DNA of 64,000 bases, from NCBI GenBank assembly GCA_018222865.1, contig JAAEZM010000003.1:200199-264198 (forward strand), in the 5' to 3' direction. Below the pieces are notes generated by a model, which saw only the letters and a list, made by a program, of their open reading frames with translations, ran no database searches and had not been told where the DNA came from. A program made the translations under genes and the position numbers. Origin of the DNA: Alphaproteobacteria bacterium. Its GTDB lineage: Bacteria; Pseudomonadota; Alphaproteobacteria; Caulobacterales; Maricaulaceae. Shown piece after piece: positions 44,473-53,893 of the stretch (the first letter of the stretch is position 1; each line of letters opens with the position of its first letter).

Positions 44473-45210
44473 TTAGGATGCGTCGCGCGAGGACACCAGA
44501 TCGACCGGCTGATCGAGCAGTTTCAAAAGCGCGGCCTCATTGGGTTCCGGCGCGGCATAAAGTCCCGAGAAGCCGGCATGCTCGAGCGGTTTAAGGGCAT
44601 TGGCGCTGATGCCATAGGCGGAGACATTCTCCAGCCAGCGATGAACACCGAAGCGTTTGACAAGGTCGAGAAAGGTTTTTGCGCCGCGACGGGAGTGGAT
44701 CAGGACCTGGACCGGCGCGCCGGAGACAATCGCTGCAATTGCCTCCTCGCTCAGCATATCGACTGGTACAGTGCCATAGCCGATGGCCTCACGGACCGTG
44801 AAACCGGCCTCTCTCAGTTCTCCAGCAAGGTCGCCGGCGGTATGGATGCCGCGCACATGCAGAATGGAGCCGCGTTTTGGCTTGAGCTTTTTCTTGATCA
44901 GGGCGGCAAGCTTGACGGCATCTCCATTCGCCGACTGGACTTTGCGGAAACCGATCTCGCGGGCGGCTTCTGCCGTGCTGTCCCCGACCGCAAACACGGG
45001 AAACTCCCGCTCCGGGCGGCGCGGGCCCCAGGCCCGGACACCATTGGTGCTGGTAAAGGCAAGCGCCTGGACATCGCTCAGATCCACATCGATGGCGGCC
45101 CGGAAATTCACATCCAGAACAGGGCAGATAATGGGGTCAATGCCCATATTTCTCAGCCCTTTAGATGTATGTTCGGCGCCTGGCCAACCGCGTGTGATCA
45201 AAACTGTCAT
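44473..45210 (-). CDS. hemD: Uroporphyrinogen-III synthase
   Basis: 245 residues. It cyclises hydroxymethylbilane with ring-D inversion. The family is poorly conserved, but ITRGWPGAEHTSKGLRNMG at the N-terminus, LAFTSTNGVRAW, PVFAVGDSTAEAAREIGF and VLIHSRRGAKTFLDLV are the expected two-domain elements. The start codon overlaps the hemC stop (ATGA), so the pair is translationally coupled. Confidence 0.93.
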   Translation of the reverse strand: MTVLITRGWPGAEHTSKGLRNMGIDPIICPVLDVNFRAAIDVDLSDVQALAFTSTNGVRAWGPRRPEREFPVFAVGDSTAEAAREIGFRKVQSANGDAVKLAALIKKKLKPKRGSILHVRGIHTAGDLAGELREAGFTVREAIGYGTVPVDMLSEEAIAAIVSGAPVQVLIHSRRGAKTFLDLVKRFGVHRWLENVSAYGISANALKPLEHAGFSGLYAAPEPNEAALLKLLDQPVDLVSSRDAS

Positions 45211-46172
45211 GTCATGCCCAAAGCATCTTTCAGCTTGTCGCCTGCTTGCTGTCGGACGGCGTTGGCAAGTTTACGGCCCGCCTCCGCTGCGTCGTCCAGA
45301 TTGGTCCGGCTGAGATCAAGTCGCGTTGATTCTCGCCATCTTGTTCGACCGTCAGGACTCAAGACTTCGCCCAAAAAGTCCAATGATTCCATATTAACAT
45401 GGGCCGCAATGGGGGTTCGGCAAGACCCGTCCAGCGCTTCCAGGAAACCACGTTCTGCGGCGATAGCGCGTTCCGTGTGCTCATGATTGAGGGCGCGAAC
45501 CAGCTCTAGCCCGTTTGCATCATCCGCGCGGACCGTCACACCGATCGCGCCCTGGGCGGCAGCCGGGAGCATTTCAGCGATGTCCAGCGCCGGGGCTTCC
45601 GCCTCCGCGCGCTCTAGACGTTTCAGGCCTGCGCGCGCGAGGAAGGTCGCGTAAACATCGCCATCGCGCAGCTTTTTCAATCGGGTATCGACATTCCCGC
45701 GCAGGGGAATCACTGAGAGATCAGGGCGCGCGTGGAGGAGTTGTGCTTGGCGGCGCAGGCTGGCGGTACCGATAAGCGCGCCTTCAGGAAGATCCGCCAA
45801 ACGTGTTTCTCCGCCGCGAGCCAGCAACATGTCGCGCGGATCTTCGCGTTCAAGAATGGCGGCCAGGATCAGACGCTCAGGCAAGACCGTGGGCACATCC
45901 TTCATGGAATGCACGGCGAAAACCGCGTCTCCACCAAGCTGCGCCTCGTCGATCTCCTTGGTGAAAAGGCCTTTGCCGCCCGCCTCAAGCAGTGTGCGGT
46001 CCTGGATCTTATCCCCGGTCGAAACAAGGCCCAGAATAGGGAAGACACGATCCCGGTCATGCTCGGGGATGCCATGCGCTGCGGCCAGCTTCGCCTGAAC
46101 GAGATAGGCCTGCACGAGAGCGAGCGGGGATTTGCGGGTAGCGATGGGAAGCGGTTGAGACAGATCTGGCAC
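45207..46172 (-). CDS. hemC: Porphobilinogen deaminase (hydroxymethylbilane synthase)
   Basis: 321 residues from GTG 46172. It polymerises four porphobilinogens on a dipyrromethane cofactor. Visible are the N-terminal IATRKSPLALVQA, DGDVYATFLARAGLKRL, the LPAAAQGAIGV motif and the cofactor Cys in LDGSCRTPIAAH. It is divergent from tsaD, an arrangement usual in this bacterial group. The 36-bp gap must contain both start regions. Confidence 0.96.
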   Translation of the reverse strand: MPDLSQPLPIATRKSPLALVQAYLVQAKLAAAHGIPEHDRDRVFPILGLVSTGDKIQDRTLLEAGGKGLFTKEIDEAQLGGDAVFAVHSMKDVPTVLPERLILAAILEREDPRDMLLARGGETRLADLPEGALIGTASLRRQAQLLHARPDLSVIPLRGNVDTRLKKLRDGDVYATFLARAGLKRLERAEAEAPALDIAEMLPAAAQGAIGVTVRADDANGLELVRALNHEHTERAIAAERGFLEALDGSCRTPIAAHVNMESLDFLGEVLSPDGRTRWRESTRLDLSRTNLDDAAEAGRKLANAVRQQAGDKLKDALGMT

Positions 46173-46208
46173 GTTGCGGCAATCGGATTAGAAGGTTATC
46201 GAACAGGC

Positions 46209-47342
46209 ATGGACTTACCTGCCCCAACGCCCGCAAAGCAAGAGACACCACTCACCGTGATCGGCCTGGAGTCCAGCTGTGACGAGAGTGCAGTCGCCAT
46301 ACTGCGCCGAAACGCCACAGGCGGCGTTGATGTATTGGCAGACCTGGTGCTGGGGCAAACACAGGCTCACGCTCCATTTGGCGGTGTCGTTCCAGAAATC
46401 GCTGCGCGCGCTCATGCGGAGGCCATGGACGGTCTGGTCGTCGCGGCCCTGGCGGAGGCGGGGCTGACGCTTGATGAGATTGACGGGATTGCTGCCACGG
46501 CCGGACCGGGGCTGATCGGCGGTGTGATGGCGGCCTTGATGACCGCGAAAGGGCTGGCGCTTGGAGCGGGCAAACCGCTTCTGGCGGTCAACCATCTGGA
46601 AGGTCATGCACTATCGCCGCGCCTGGGCCAGCCCGTCGCTTTTCCCTATCTTCTGCTCCTGGTCTCTGGCGGGCACACCCAATTGCTGATCGCTGAAGGG
46701 GTTGGGGCGTATCGCCGCCTCGGTTCGACCCTCGATGACGCGGCCGGCGAGGCGTTCGACAAGACAGCGAAAATCATGGGGCTCGGTTTTCCCGGAGGGC
46801 CGGCTTTGGAGAAAATGGCCGTGGCGGGCGATGCGGATCGTTTTGCCTTGCCAACGCCGCTAAAGGGCCGGCCCGGTTGCGATTTTTCTTTCGCTGGGCT
46901 CAAAACGGCCGCGCGGCAGATCTGGGAAAAGCTTGAGGCACCGTCGGAGCAAGACAAGGCAGACCTGGCTGCCAGCGTTCAAAGGGCAATCGCGCACGCT
47001 CTCGCCTCACGCGCGCGCCGGGCCATGCAGGTTTTTCTCGATGACTTCCCCGCTATCGCCGCGCCCCGACCGCTCATTGTCGCGGGAGGCGTGGCTGCGA
47101 ATAAAACGGTCCGAAACGCGCTCCAGGGTGCAGCTGGGGAGATGGGGTTCGAGATGATCGCCCCACCGTCGAAATGGTGCACGGATAATGCGGCGATGAT
47201 CGCCCTGGCCGGGCTGGAGAAGCTCGAGCGTGGCGCGATCGACGGGCTGGAAGCTCCGGCGCGTGCGCGCTGGCCTTTGGATGAAAGCTCGGCCAAGCTG
47301 GACCCGGCGATCGGATCCGGACGGAAAGGACCCAAAGCATGA
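46209..47342 (+). CDS. tsaD: TsaD, tRNA t6A transferase subunit
   Basis: 377 residues from ATG 46209; the upstream open frame is ignored. It transfers the threonylcarbamoyl group to A37 of ANN-decoding tRNAs with TsaB/E. Motifs: [16 protein letters not shown] near the start, the metal His pair in [20 protein letters not shown], and [14 protein letters not shown]. Its TGA overlaps the gpsA ATG. Confidence 0.97.
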   Translation: MDLPAPTPAKQETPLTVIGLESSCDESAVAILRRNATGGVDVLADLVLGQTQAHAPFGGVVPEIAARAHAEAMDGLVVAALAEAGLTLDEIDGIAATAGPGLIGGVMAALMTAKGLALGAGKPLLAVNHLEGHALSPRLGQPVAFPYLLLLVSGGHTQLLIAEGVGAYRRLGSTLDDAAGEAFDKTAKIMGLGFPGGPALEKMAVAGDADRFALPTPLKGRPGCDFSFAGLKTAARQIWEKLEAPSEQDKADLAASVQRAIAHALASRARRAMQVFLDDFPAIAAPRPLIVAGGVAANKTVRNALQGAAGEMGFEMIAPPSKWCTDNAAMIALAGLEKLERGAIDGLEAPARARWPLDESSAKLDPAIGSGRKGPKA

Positions 47343-48340
47343 TGCGATATGAAACAATCGGTGTGATCGGTGCGGGAGCTTGGGGTACGGCCCTGGCGCA
47401 GACAGCGGCCAGCGCCGGGCGGGATGTTTTGCTCTGGTCTTTCGAGCACGATGTTGCCGAGGTGATCAATTCCAAGCGCGAAAACTCCATCTACCTGCCC
47501 GATGTCGAGCTTTCGCCGCGCATCTCCGCTGTCACGGCCATGTCTGAACTGGACGCGTGTGATGCAGTGCTGGCAGTGGCTCCTGCTCAGCATCTTCGCC
47601 GGGTGCTGGAGCAGTATCTGCCCTTTGCGCCACAAGGTCTGCCAGTAGTGCTGTGCGCGAAGGGAATTGAGCAATCCAGCCTGTCAATGATGACGCAAGT
47701 GCTCGGCGAAACGATCCCACATGCCTTGCCGGCTGTACTCTCCGGGCCGAGCTTCGCGATCGATACGGCCAAAGGCCTGCCCACCGCTGTGACCCTCGCC
47801 TGCGAGGATGAACAGGTCGGGGAAGATCTCATTTCAGCACTGGGTACGAAGCGTTTTCGCCCCTATCTCGCCACGGATCTGATCGGTGCGGAGATTGGCG
47901 GCGCCGTGAAGAACGTCCTGGCCATCGCGTGTGGGATTTCGGAGGGCCGTGGGCTCGGCAAGTCGGCGCATTCGGCCCTGATTGCGCGCGGATTTGCGGA
48001 GATGACGCGCCTCGCGCTGGCACTCGGCGCGCAGCGGGAGACATTGTCGGGCCTGTGCGGTCTTGGTGATCTCGTTTTGACCTGTTCCTCACCGCAATCG
48101 CGGAATATGTCCTGCGGACTGGCGCTGGGCCGCGGTGTACATCTCGACGATATCCTTTCAGAACGCCGGGCGGTGACCGAGGGTGTGGCGAGTGCGCCGG
48201 CCGTGGTCGCATTGGCCAAGCGCAATAGTATCGAAATGCCGATTTGCGAAGCCGTCGATGCCATCCTTGCGGGCCGTGTATCGGTGGAGGATGCGATTGA
48301 AACGCTTCTGTCCCGTCCCTTCACGCTGGAGACTGTGTAA
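47339..48340 (+). CDS. gpsA: Glycerol-3-phosphate dehydrogenase [NAD(P)+]
   Basis: 333 residues. It makes sn-glycerol-3-phosphate for phospholipids. N-terminal dinucleotide fold [16 protein letters not shown], then [15 protein letters not shown]. The catalytic Lys lies in [22 protein letters not shown], a region centred on residue about 190. [12 protein letters not shown] follows. ATG 47339 and ATG 47342 are adjacent. tsaD-gpsA coupling is common in Alphaproteobacteria. Confidence 0.97.
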   Translation: MMRYETIGVIGAGAWGTALAQTAASAGRDVLLWSFEHDVAEVINSKRENSIYLPDVELSPRISAVTAMSELDACDAVLAVAPAQHLRRVLEQYLPFAPQGLPVVLCAKGIEQSSLSMMTQVLGETIPHALPAVLSGPSFAIDTAKGLPTAVTLACEDEQVGEDLISALGTKRFRPYLATDLIGAEIGGAVKNVLAIACGISEGRGLGKSAHSALIARGFAEMTRLALALGAQRETLSGLCGLGDLVLTCSSPQSRNMSCGLALGRGVHLDDILSERRAVTEGVASAPAVVALAKRNSIEMPICEAVDAILAGRVSVEDAIETLLSRPFTLETV

Positions 48341-48637
48341 ATGCTGTTCATTGTTCATACCCGCGACAATCCGGGCATGCTGGAAACCCGCCTGGAGACG
48401 CGCGAGGCACATCTCGCCTGGTTGGCCGATGCAGGTGATCGCGTAAAGGCGGCGGGGCCCTGGCTGGACGGATCGGATCAGCCTGCCGGCTCCTTGCTGA
48501 TCGTGGAGATGGATGATCGCGCCGCTCTGAAAACCTGGCTGGATACAGATCCCTATGCTCTCGCTGGCCTGTTTGAGAGTGTGGAGACCGCTCCTTTCCG
48601 CTGGGTGGTCAACGCCCCAACCGGGGCGCCGCTTTGA
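48341..48637 (+). CDS. YciI-like protein
   Basis: 98 residues. Dimeric alpha-beta barrel of the YciI/YCII-related family: N-terminal MLFIVHTRDNPGMLETRLE, RVKAAGPWLD, GSLLIVEMDDRAALKTWLD, DPYALAGLFESV. The conserved His and Asp pair of YciI is partly visible. The ATG follows the gpsA stop directly. Relatives are tied to detoxification or chloromuconate-type reactions, but no role is proven. Confidence 0.9.
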   Translation: MLFIVHTRDNPGMLETRLETREAHLAWLADAGDRVKAAGPWLDGSDQPAGSLLIVEMDDRAALKTWLDTDPYALAGLFESVETAPFRWVVNAPTGAPL

Positions 48638-48957
48638 GTGGCGGGCAGGTTCTGGGCCGTCTGGATGAGATTGAGGACGGCAAGGGCAAGCGTTTTGGTG
48701 AGGGGGCGGACGGCGTGATTGTGATCCGCCGAGGCGACCAGGTGTATGCCTGGACCAATATCTGCCCCCATGCAGGACTACCGCTCAGCCTGCCTGATGG
48801 CCGGGCGCTTGTGCATCGCGATGGCCATTTGATCTGCCCGGTCCATGGCGCCAGCTTTGATGTCGAGACCGGCGCATGCAATGGCGGTCCCGCGGCCGGG
48901 GATAGCCTGACCGCGGTTGCTGTAGAGATTGTCAACGGAGAGATCATCGCGCGCTAG
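48634..48957 (+). CDS. Rieske-type 2Fe-2S ferredoxin
   Basis: 107 residues starting at TTG 48634, which overlaps the YciI stop. The Rieske cluster motif is C-P-H near residue 50 (ICPHAGLPLSL) and C-P-x-H-G (ICPVHGASFDVETG). It is a soluble electron carrier of the small NirD/ferredoxin type, not a bc1 subunit: no membrane helix or disulfide loop. Its stop codon lies inside a 13-bp inverted repeat. The redox partner is unknown. Confidence 0.88.
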   Translation: MSGGQVLGRLDEIEDGKGKRFGEGADGVIVIRRGDQVYAWTNICPHAGLPLSLPDGRALVHRDGHLICPVHGASFDVETGACNGGPAAGDSLTAVAVEIVNGEIIAR

Positions 48958-48985
48958 GCGCGTGTCTCGCAGGCGCCTAGCGCGC
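48949..48985. terminator. Hairpin over the end of the Rieske gene
   Basis: GCGCGCTAGGCGC at 48949-48961 pairs perfectly with GCGCCTAGCGCGC at 48973-48985, with an 11-nt loop. No T run follows. Between convergent genes it could terminate both transcripts with help from Rho. Confidence 0.5.
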
Positions 48986-49492
48986 TTACTCGGTCGGCGC
49001 TGCCGCACTATCGATATCGGCCTGGATGGCCCGCGCTTCACTGGCCAGAGCATTCGCGATCTCTGGAACATTGACGACAGCGCAGAAAGTACCATCCATC
49101 TGGCGATGATAAATCACATTGTCCGTTGTGACATCATAGGCAACGCCGGCATTGCGGAAGAAGTCCGCAGCCGCATTGTCGACGCGCTGGCGTATCTCAT
49201 CATTGACTGCAGTGACGTCGAAGGAATGGACACCGCTGCCATCGGCCTGATTATACGCGACAAGCACGACGCCCGCGGGCCCGCGTTCAATCAGTGTTTG
49301 GCCGAGATCGAGGTTTTCGACGCGCGCGCCTTCATTGAAACAGGCATCAGAAAAGGCGAGATTATCCTGGCTGTACGGACCGGCTGGCGTGCTGGCCTCG
49401 ACAAGGGGAGCACTGTCGGCTGGCGCCTCGCTTTCGGGCGCGGAACATGCGGCAAGAACAGCGAGTGCGGGCAGGAGATAGCAGGTTTTCAT
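48986..49492 (-). CDS. Lipoprotein, unknown
   Basis: 168 residues from ATG 49492. The lipoprotein signal is MKTCYLLPALAVLAAC. The mature part has two cysteines (SDACFNEG and DGTFCAVV) and no recognisable domain. The upstream part of the open frame is not needed. Convergent with the Rieske gene. Confidence 0.7.
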   Translation of the reverse strand: MKTCYLLPALAVLAACSAPESEAPADSAPLVEASTPAGPYSQDNLAFSDACFNEGARVENLDLGQTLIERGPAGVVLVAYNQADGSGVHSFDVTAVNDEIRQRVDNAAADFFRNAGVAYDVTTDNVIYHRQMDGTFCAVVNVPEIANALASEARAIQADIDSAAAPTE

Positions 49493-49580
49493 TTCGGGTC
49501 CCCTCGAAAAGCAAGAATACGCGCCGCTATAGCGTATACGCGCCATATCATTGAAATGAAACTTATGTGTCGGGTGAAGT

Positions 49581-50342
49581 CTACTCAGCTGCCTGGTTGT
49601 GTGCCGGGCTCTTGAAGAAGCTGGATACTTCCTGGATCAGCGAGGCCTTCGCGATCTTGGCGAGTTCAGCGCCCTTCTCCGGTGTCGCTTGGCTTGGATC
49701 AGAACCGCACCGACCGTCAGGAAAATTTCGACGGAAGTCAGCAGCATCGGTAAAAGTCCCGTCCGGTGCCGTTTTCGGGTGCATTTCGACCCGTTTGACC
49801 GCCTCGGGGTAGCCATAATAGGTCAAGGACACTTCCGAAGCGGTTGCATGCGACCCGTCACCAGCTGGAAACAGCCGCTTGCAGGCTGGCATGACCCCGC
49901 CAAGCTCCCACCAATTACGCTGTTTGAGAACAACCGGGCAGGCTTCGCCGCGCATGGACCAGTTCGCATAATACTCGCTGAACGCTGCGCTGAGCGTGTT
50001 GATATTGCCGCCATGCCCGTTGAGGAAATAGATCTGACGGAAACCATGACCCGCAAGACTGGTAATCCAGTCATTGAGGGCCGCAATCATTGTCGATGGG
50101 CGCAGAGTGATCGAGCCCGGGAAGGCGAGGTGATGTTGCGCCATGCCGACGCTGAAGGTTGGACCGGCAAGAAAGCCCGCCTCATTGGCCGCTTCATGCG
50201 CAATGATTTCAGGACACAGCGCATCCGTGCCAACCAGGCCGTTAGGGCCATGCTGTTCCATGGAGCCGATCGGAATGACAATGCCGGTCGAGCGTGTCAG
50301 ATAGGTCTCGACTTCAGGCCAGCTGGCGGTCTTCAGCAACAT
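49581..50342 (-). CDS. Creatininase-family amidohydrolase
   Basis: 253 residues. Metal-dependent hydrolase fold: VIPIGSMEQHGPNGLVGTDALC (region, about 21-42), GMAQHHLAFPGSITL, YFLNGHGGNINTL and GDGSHATASEVSL. The Glu, His, Asp and His metal ligands of the creatininase family are all visible. Substrates include creatinine, formamides and the mycofactocin precursor; none is suggested by the neighbours. Confidence 0.88.
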   Translation of the reverse strand: MLLKTASWPEVETYLTRSTGIVIPIGSMEQHGPNGLVGTDALCPEIIAHEAANEAGFLAGPTFSVGMAQHHLAFPGSITLRPSTMIAALNDWITSLAGHGFRQIYFLNGHGGNINTLSAAFSEYYANWSMRGEACPVVLKQRNWWELGGVMPACKRLFPAGDGSHATASEVSLTYYGYPEAVKRVEMHPKTAPDGTFTDAADFRRNFPDGRCGSDPSQATPEKGAELAKIAKASLIQEVSSFFKSPAHNQAAE

Positions 50343-50424
50343 GGGCGTTTCTCCTCATTCGCTGAAAAGAAAAGCGCTGTTTTGAGGCCGTAGCAAGGTG
50401 AAGACTGCGTCTGGCAAGCCAGCG

Positions 50425-50505
50425 TCAGGGACGCCGGCTCTCCAGTCGATAGATATAAGCTGCTGCCACTGCCATGCCTGTAGCGAGCGCGAGTACGATA
50501 TGCAT
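50425..50505 (-). CDS. Predicted 26-residue membrane microprotein
   Basis: ATG at 50505 is preceded at ideal spacing by GGGGAGG, one of the best ribosome sites in the window. The 26-codon frame encodes one hydrophobic helix (IVLALATGMAVAAAYIY) and a basic tail (RLESRRP). No family recognised. The gap between the flanking genes is otherwise empty. Confidence 0.4.
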   Translation of the reverse strand: MHIVLALATGMAVAAAYIYRLESRRP

Positions 50506-50686
50506 GTTGCCTCCCCGGCTCATTCTTGGCGCGAATCACCGCGCTGATGGACGCAGTCTTGGCTGGATTTACTGCCTAAAGGTAAAGCCTGCTCGCTGAT
50601 GCTCACGGCTGTGTGAGAGCTTGCTGTTTCCGCTTGCCCTTTTCGGGCGCACGAGGAAACTGTCGCGACGTGTCTTGGAGGGGATG

Positions 50687-51493
50687 ATGAGACCAGTTTT
50701 CGCGGCCTTGAGCCTAGGTTTGCTCGCGTGCGCCTGTGGCGCGCCCCAGCCCGTGAATGCCCCTTTGGACGATACTGTGAGCGCTGCATCTGACGCGTCC
50801 GCTGACCCGATGCCGGAGGTGATTGAAGAGGCGATTGAAGATGAAAGCCGGCCGGAAGCCGACCGCGTCCTCGATGCCAGCCGCCATCCCGCTGAAGTTC
50901 TTGTCTTCTCAGGGGTAGAGCGTGGCTGGCGCGTTGCAGACCTGTCTGCGGGGAGTGGTTATTATTCGCGGGTCCTCTCAACGGCTGTCGGTGAGGCCGG
51001 GCATGTTTATGCGCAAAACCCCATTTGGGTGGCTGAGCGCTATCCGCAAAGCAATCAGACACTGGCGGATCTGGCCGCGCAGCGGTCAAATCTCACATAT
51101 ATTGTCAACGAGTTGGCGAGCTTTGATGACGCTATCAGTGACCCGCTCGACGCCGTCTATATGGTGCTCTTCTACCACGACACGGTTTGGGCCGGCACGG
51201 ACCGGGCAGCCATGAACCAGGCGGCCTTTGATGCCCTGCGCCCGGGCGGCGTGTATCTCATAATCGACCATCACGCCCCGGACGGGAGTGGCCTGTCACA
51301 TGTCCAGGGCCTTCACCGGATTGATAGCGCGAATGTCCTTGAGGAGGTCACACAGGCGGGATTTATCTTGGAGCGCAGCAGCGACATGCTCGCGAATGAA
51401 CAGGATCCACGCGATATAAGCATCTTCTCGCCCTCTATCCGTCGGCAGACAGATCGTTTTGTCTACCTCTTCCGCAAGCCCGAAGAGGGGTAG
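50687..51493 (+). CDS. Lipoprotein-anchored class I SAM-dependent methyltransferase
   Basis: 268 residues from ATG 50687 (TTGGAGGGG upstream). The lipoprotein-like signal MRPVFAALSLGLLACAC precedes a Rossmann methyltransferase: VADLSAGSGYYSRVLS (SAM site), an acidic/aspartate-rich middle, and YLIIDHHAPDGSGLSHVQ. The family is annotated as class I SAM-dependent methyltransferase in Proteobacteria; the periplasmic or membrane location of a SAM enzyme is unusual. A terminator follows. Confidence 0.75.
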   Translation: MRPVFAALSLGLLACACGAPQPVNAPLDDTVSAASDASADPMPEVIEEAIEDESRPEADRVLDASRHPAEVLVFSGVERGWRVADLSAGSGYYSRVLSTAVGEAGHVYAQNPIWVAERYPQSNQTLADLAAQRSNLTYIVNELASFDDAISDPLDAVYMVLFYHDTVWAGTDRAAMNQAAFDALRPGGVYLIIDHHAPDGSGLSHVQGLHRIDSANVLEEVTQAGFILERSSDMLANEQDPRDISIFSPSIRRQTDRFVYLFRKPEEG

Positions 51494-51505
51494 TCGCGAA
51501 AAGAA

Positions 51506-51531
51506 AGAGCGGCCCTGAAGAGGGCCGCTCT
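51506..51531. terminator. Terminator-like hairpin
   Basis: AGAGCGGCCCT at 51506-51516 pairs with AGGGCCGCTCT at 51521-51531. It lies between the convergent ends of the methyltransferase and chemoreceptor genes. The T tract is weak (TGGACTGTTCC). Confidence 0.6.
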
Positions 51532-51559
51532 GGACTGTTCCGGGTGAGGCGGAAACGGA

Positions 51560-53017
51560 TCAGGCTGCGTCGAGTGCAGACTTGAAGGCGTTCAGCTCAT
51601 CATCGAGACGCTTGGCGTTTTCGCCCAGCTCGGTGGAGGCATGGGTGAATTCTTCCGCAGCGCTGCTGGCCCGGGAAGCGGCATCATTCACTTCATCCAT
51701 ATTCCGCGTGACATCCGCGGTCGCACCGGCGGCCTGCTCGGCCAATTGCGCGATCTCATTGGTTGCATTGCTTTGCTGAGAGAAGGCGTCACGCACGCTG
51801 CCAGAGGCAGAGCGAATTTCATCGATGATCTCGGCAATCCGGCCGAGGGCGCTGGCAGCCCCGCCAGATGCGCCCCGCATGGCATCGATCCGGGCGGCAA
51901 TATCATTGGATGCATTGGTGGTTTGCTCAGCCAGGGCTTTGACCTCGGAAGCAACGACCGCGAACCCTTTACCCGCTTCACCGGCGCGGGCAGCTTCGAT
52001 CGTGGCATTAAGCGCCAACAGGTTGGTCTGCTCAGCAACGTCAGAGACCATTTCCATAATGCTTTCGATTTCACGTGCGGCGGTTTGCAGCTCGTCGATC
52101 GAGCGACCAGCCCCTTCCGCCTCTGCGACAGCGCGTTCGGAGACTTCATCGGAGCTCTCGAGAATGCGAGAAACTTCCGTAATGGATGCGGACAGTTCCT
52201 GCGCAGCGGCGGCCACGGATTGCACATCACTATTGGTCCGTGCGGCTTGTCCGGACGCGGCCTCAGCGCCTGAGCGGGTGGCGTGAGCATCGCCATTAAG
52301 CTGGTTTGCCAGCGATTCAACCTGACTGGATGCACCGGAGACGGAGCTCACGACCAGACGCAGGGCCTGCTCGAAATCCGATGCAATCTTAGAGACTTTG
52401 AGCTGGCGCTCCTCTGCTTCAACCTGCATGGACTTGGTTGCTTCAGCGGCTTCGCTGGCCGCGTTCTGGGCCTCATTCGCTTCCGCGGTTGCCTCTTCTG
52501 ACTGGGTTAGCGCAACAGCGACCTGATTGGTCATCCAGATCAGCGCACCGGTCTGAACCACAACAATTACGGCATGAAGGACGACGCGAAGGAAATTTGC
52601 GCCATCAGGGAAAACGGCCCAGGGCAGCATGAAGTTCAAGCTGAGGTGATGGACTGCCGTGACCGCGGCAGCGGCGAGCACGGCCCGCCAATCAAACATG
52701 ACCGCTGATACGGCCAGACAGGCGAAGAACAGCATGTGCATATCAAGCTGCCAGGGCTGGCCAGCCATGGAGTAGACCATAACGGCCGGGAAGGCGACCA
52801 GAGCTGCACCCGTGGTGGCGCGAGATGCAACCGTGTTCGGCGAAGTCCACCAGGAAAAGAAGGCAGCGCCCGTAACCAGAGCCAATAAAAGCGTACCCGT
52901 GATCAGGCGGTCAGGGGATTTAAAGAGTGCGATGACCGGGTAGAGCGCGGTGAAACCGATCGCACCGAAAATCAGTCCCTTCTGAGCACGGGCGCGCAGA
53001 GCATCAAGGCGTGTCAT
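51560..53017 (-). CDS. Methyl-accepting chemotaxis protein with multi-helix membrane sensor
   Basis: 485 residues from ATG 53017. Five to six membrane helices occupy residues 15-180, with almost no periplasmic domain. One membrane loop carries [17 protein letters not shown] with a His pair. HAMP is not evident. The cytosolic part is the MCP signalling domain, with the hairpin region [21 protein letters not shown]. Methylation-site-like Gln/Glu pairs are present. Such membrane-embedded sensors may sense membrane state or redox. The start overlaps the stop of the upstream gene. Confidence 0.88.
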   Translation of the reverse strand: MTRLDALRARAQKGLIFGAIGFTALYPVIALFKSPDRLITGTLLLALVTGAAFFSWWTSPNTVASRATTGAALVAFPAVMVYSMAGQPWQLDMHMLFFACLAVSAVMFDWRAVLAAAAVTAVHHLSLNFMLPWAVFPDGANFLRVVLHAVIVVVQTGALIWMTNQVAVALTQSEEATAEANEAQNAASEAAEATKSMQVEAEERQLKVSKIASDFEQALRLVVSSVSGASSQVESLANQLNGDAHATRSGAEAASGQAARTNSDVQSVAAAAQELSASITEVSRILESSDEVSERAVAEAEGAGRSIDELQTAAREIESIMEMVSDVAEQTNLLALNATIEAARAGEAGKGFAVVASEVKALAEQTTNASNDIAARIDAMRGASGGAASALGRIAEIIDEIRSASGSVRDAFSQQSNATNEIAQLAEQAAGATADVTRNMDEVNDAASRASSAAEEFTHASTELGENAKRLDDELNAFKSALDAA

Positions 53018-53376
53018 TATAGGCTCCATTCGGAATTGGCCGTATTGGTATTATTGGCCGGCGTAATCAGACAGCCCCCAAGGACTTGGGGGTGGAGGAG
53101 GAGGAGGGCGCCCTGCGCTCGCAGAGCTAATAATGTGTCTTCGTCATCAATGCGGATGACGCCGATATTGGAGAAAGCACCGAAGCGAACGAGACGTGAA
53201 TCGGCGGCCGCAGACGCGAGAAGAACGTCCGCTTCCCCCCAGCCCGGTGGGAATACGGCGGCAACTTCATTCCCCTCAACAGGCTCGAACAATCCGAGCA
53301 AAGGCGTACAGACGACCGCCAGTCCGATTAGGACTGCTGGTAGAAAGGCCAGTCTGGATTGACGAGAGTCGTGCAC
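53017..53376 (-). CDS. Small membrane protein coupled to the chemoreceptor
   Basis: 119 residues from GTG 53376, chosen over TTG 53388 because GGAG lies 6 bases before it. One N-terminal membrane helix ([21 protein letters not shown]) precedes a small periplasmic domain of beta/alpha pattern ([40 protein letters not shown]). No family recognised. Its stop overlaps the MCP start codon by one base, so it may be an accessory sensor for it; that link is inference. Confidence 0.65.
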   Translation of the reverse strand: MHDSRQSRLAFLPAVLIGLAVVCTPLLGLFEPVEGNEVAAVFPPGWGEADVLLASAAADSRLVRFGAFSNIGVIRIDDEDTLLALRAQGALLLLHPQVLGGCLITPANNTNTANSEWSL

Positions 53377-53441
53377 GAGGGGCTCCAATTAATTGCCCGA
53401 AAAAACTGCACGAATTCTGGTTAACGGAGGCTTGCGACGAA

Positions 53442-53543
53442 TATCCTATTACTGACTAGGATAACCATATGAATAGTCAGAATAAAATTATTATCAACAA
53501 CCAAAGGGTGTATACTTTGGTTAATCGCGACTGACTTGTCGCG
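53442..53543. promoter_or_regulatory. AT-rich region with three inverted repeats upstream of the chemoreceptor operon
   Basis: TATCCTA at 53442-53448 with TAGGATA at 53457-53463; AACCAAAG at 53499-53506 with CTTTGGTT at 53515-53522; and CGCGAC at 53526-53531 with GTCGCG at 53538-53543. The stretch is much richer in A+T than the genes. It probably holds the promoter of the 53376-51560 operon; the individual repeats could be operators or hairpins. Confidence 0.4.
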
Positions 53544-53581
53544 TTACTTTGAAATGCCAATATGAGCGATGCAGAGGGAGT

Positions 53582-53893
53582 TCAGGCGCGTTCTGCAAGC
53601 TGATCACGAAGGACGCTCAGCCGGCTTTCCTCGAAACGCTCGGCTATGCAGTCCTGCATGACTTTGAAGCAGGGCATGGAGAACCAGTCATTGTCTGCAA
53701 AGCAGCGCTGGCGGGTCGCCTCGTCCGGCCAGGACGCGTAGGACCAGAATAGGCCATCCTCACCCTGATGCAGAATAGCGCCGTAAGACCCACAGCGTTC
53801 ATGGATCAGGCGCGTGCCCTCATCCCACGCCTCGGCGAACTCATCTTCTCGGCCCGGCTTGATACGCCAGCGGTACAGAACAGCAGAATTCAC
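53582..53893 (-). CDS. Antibiotic biosynthesis monooxygenase (ABM)-domain protein
   Basis: 103 residues from GTG 53893. One ferredoxin-like ABM domain: [54 protein letters not shown]. Members are small oxygenases, haem-degrading enzymes or of unknown role. The gene starts inside the rlmN stop (GTGA overlap) and is co-transcribed with it. Confidence 0.78.
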   Translation of the reverse strand: MNSAVLYRWRIKPGREDEFAEAWDEGTRLIHERCGSYGAILHQGEDGLFWSYASWPDEATRQRCFADNDWFSMPCFKVMQDCIAERFEESRLSVLRDQLAERA

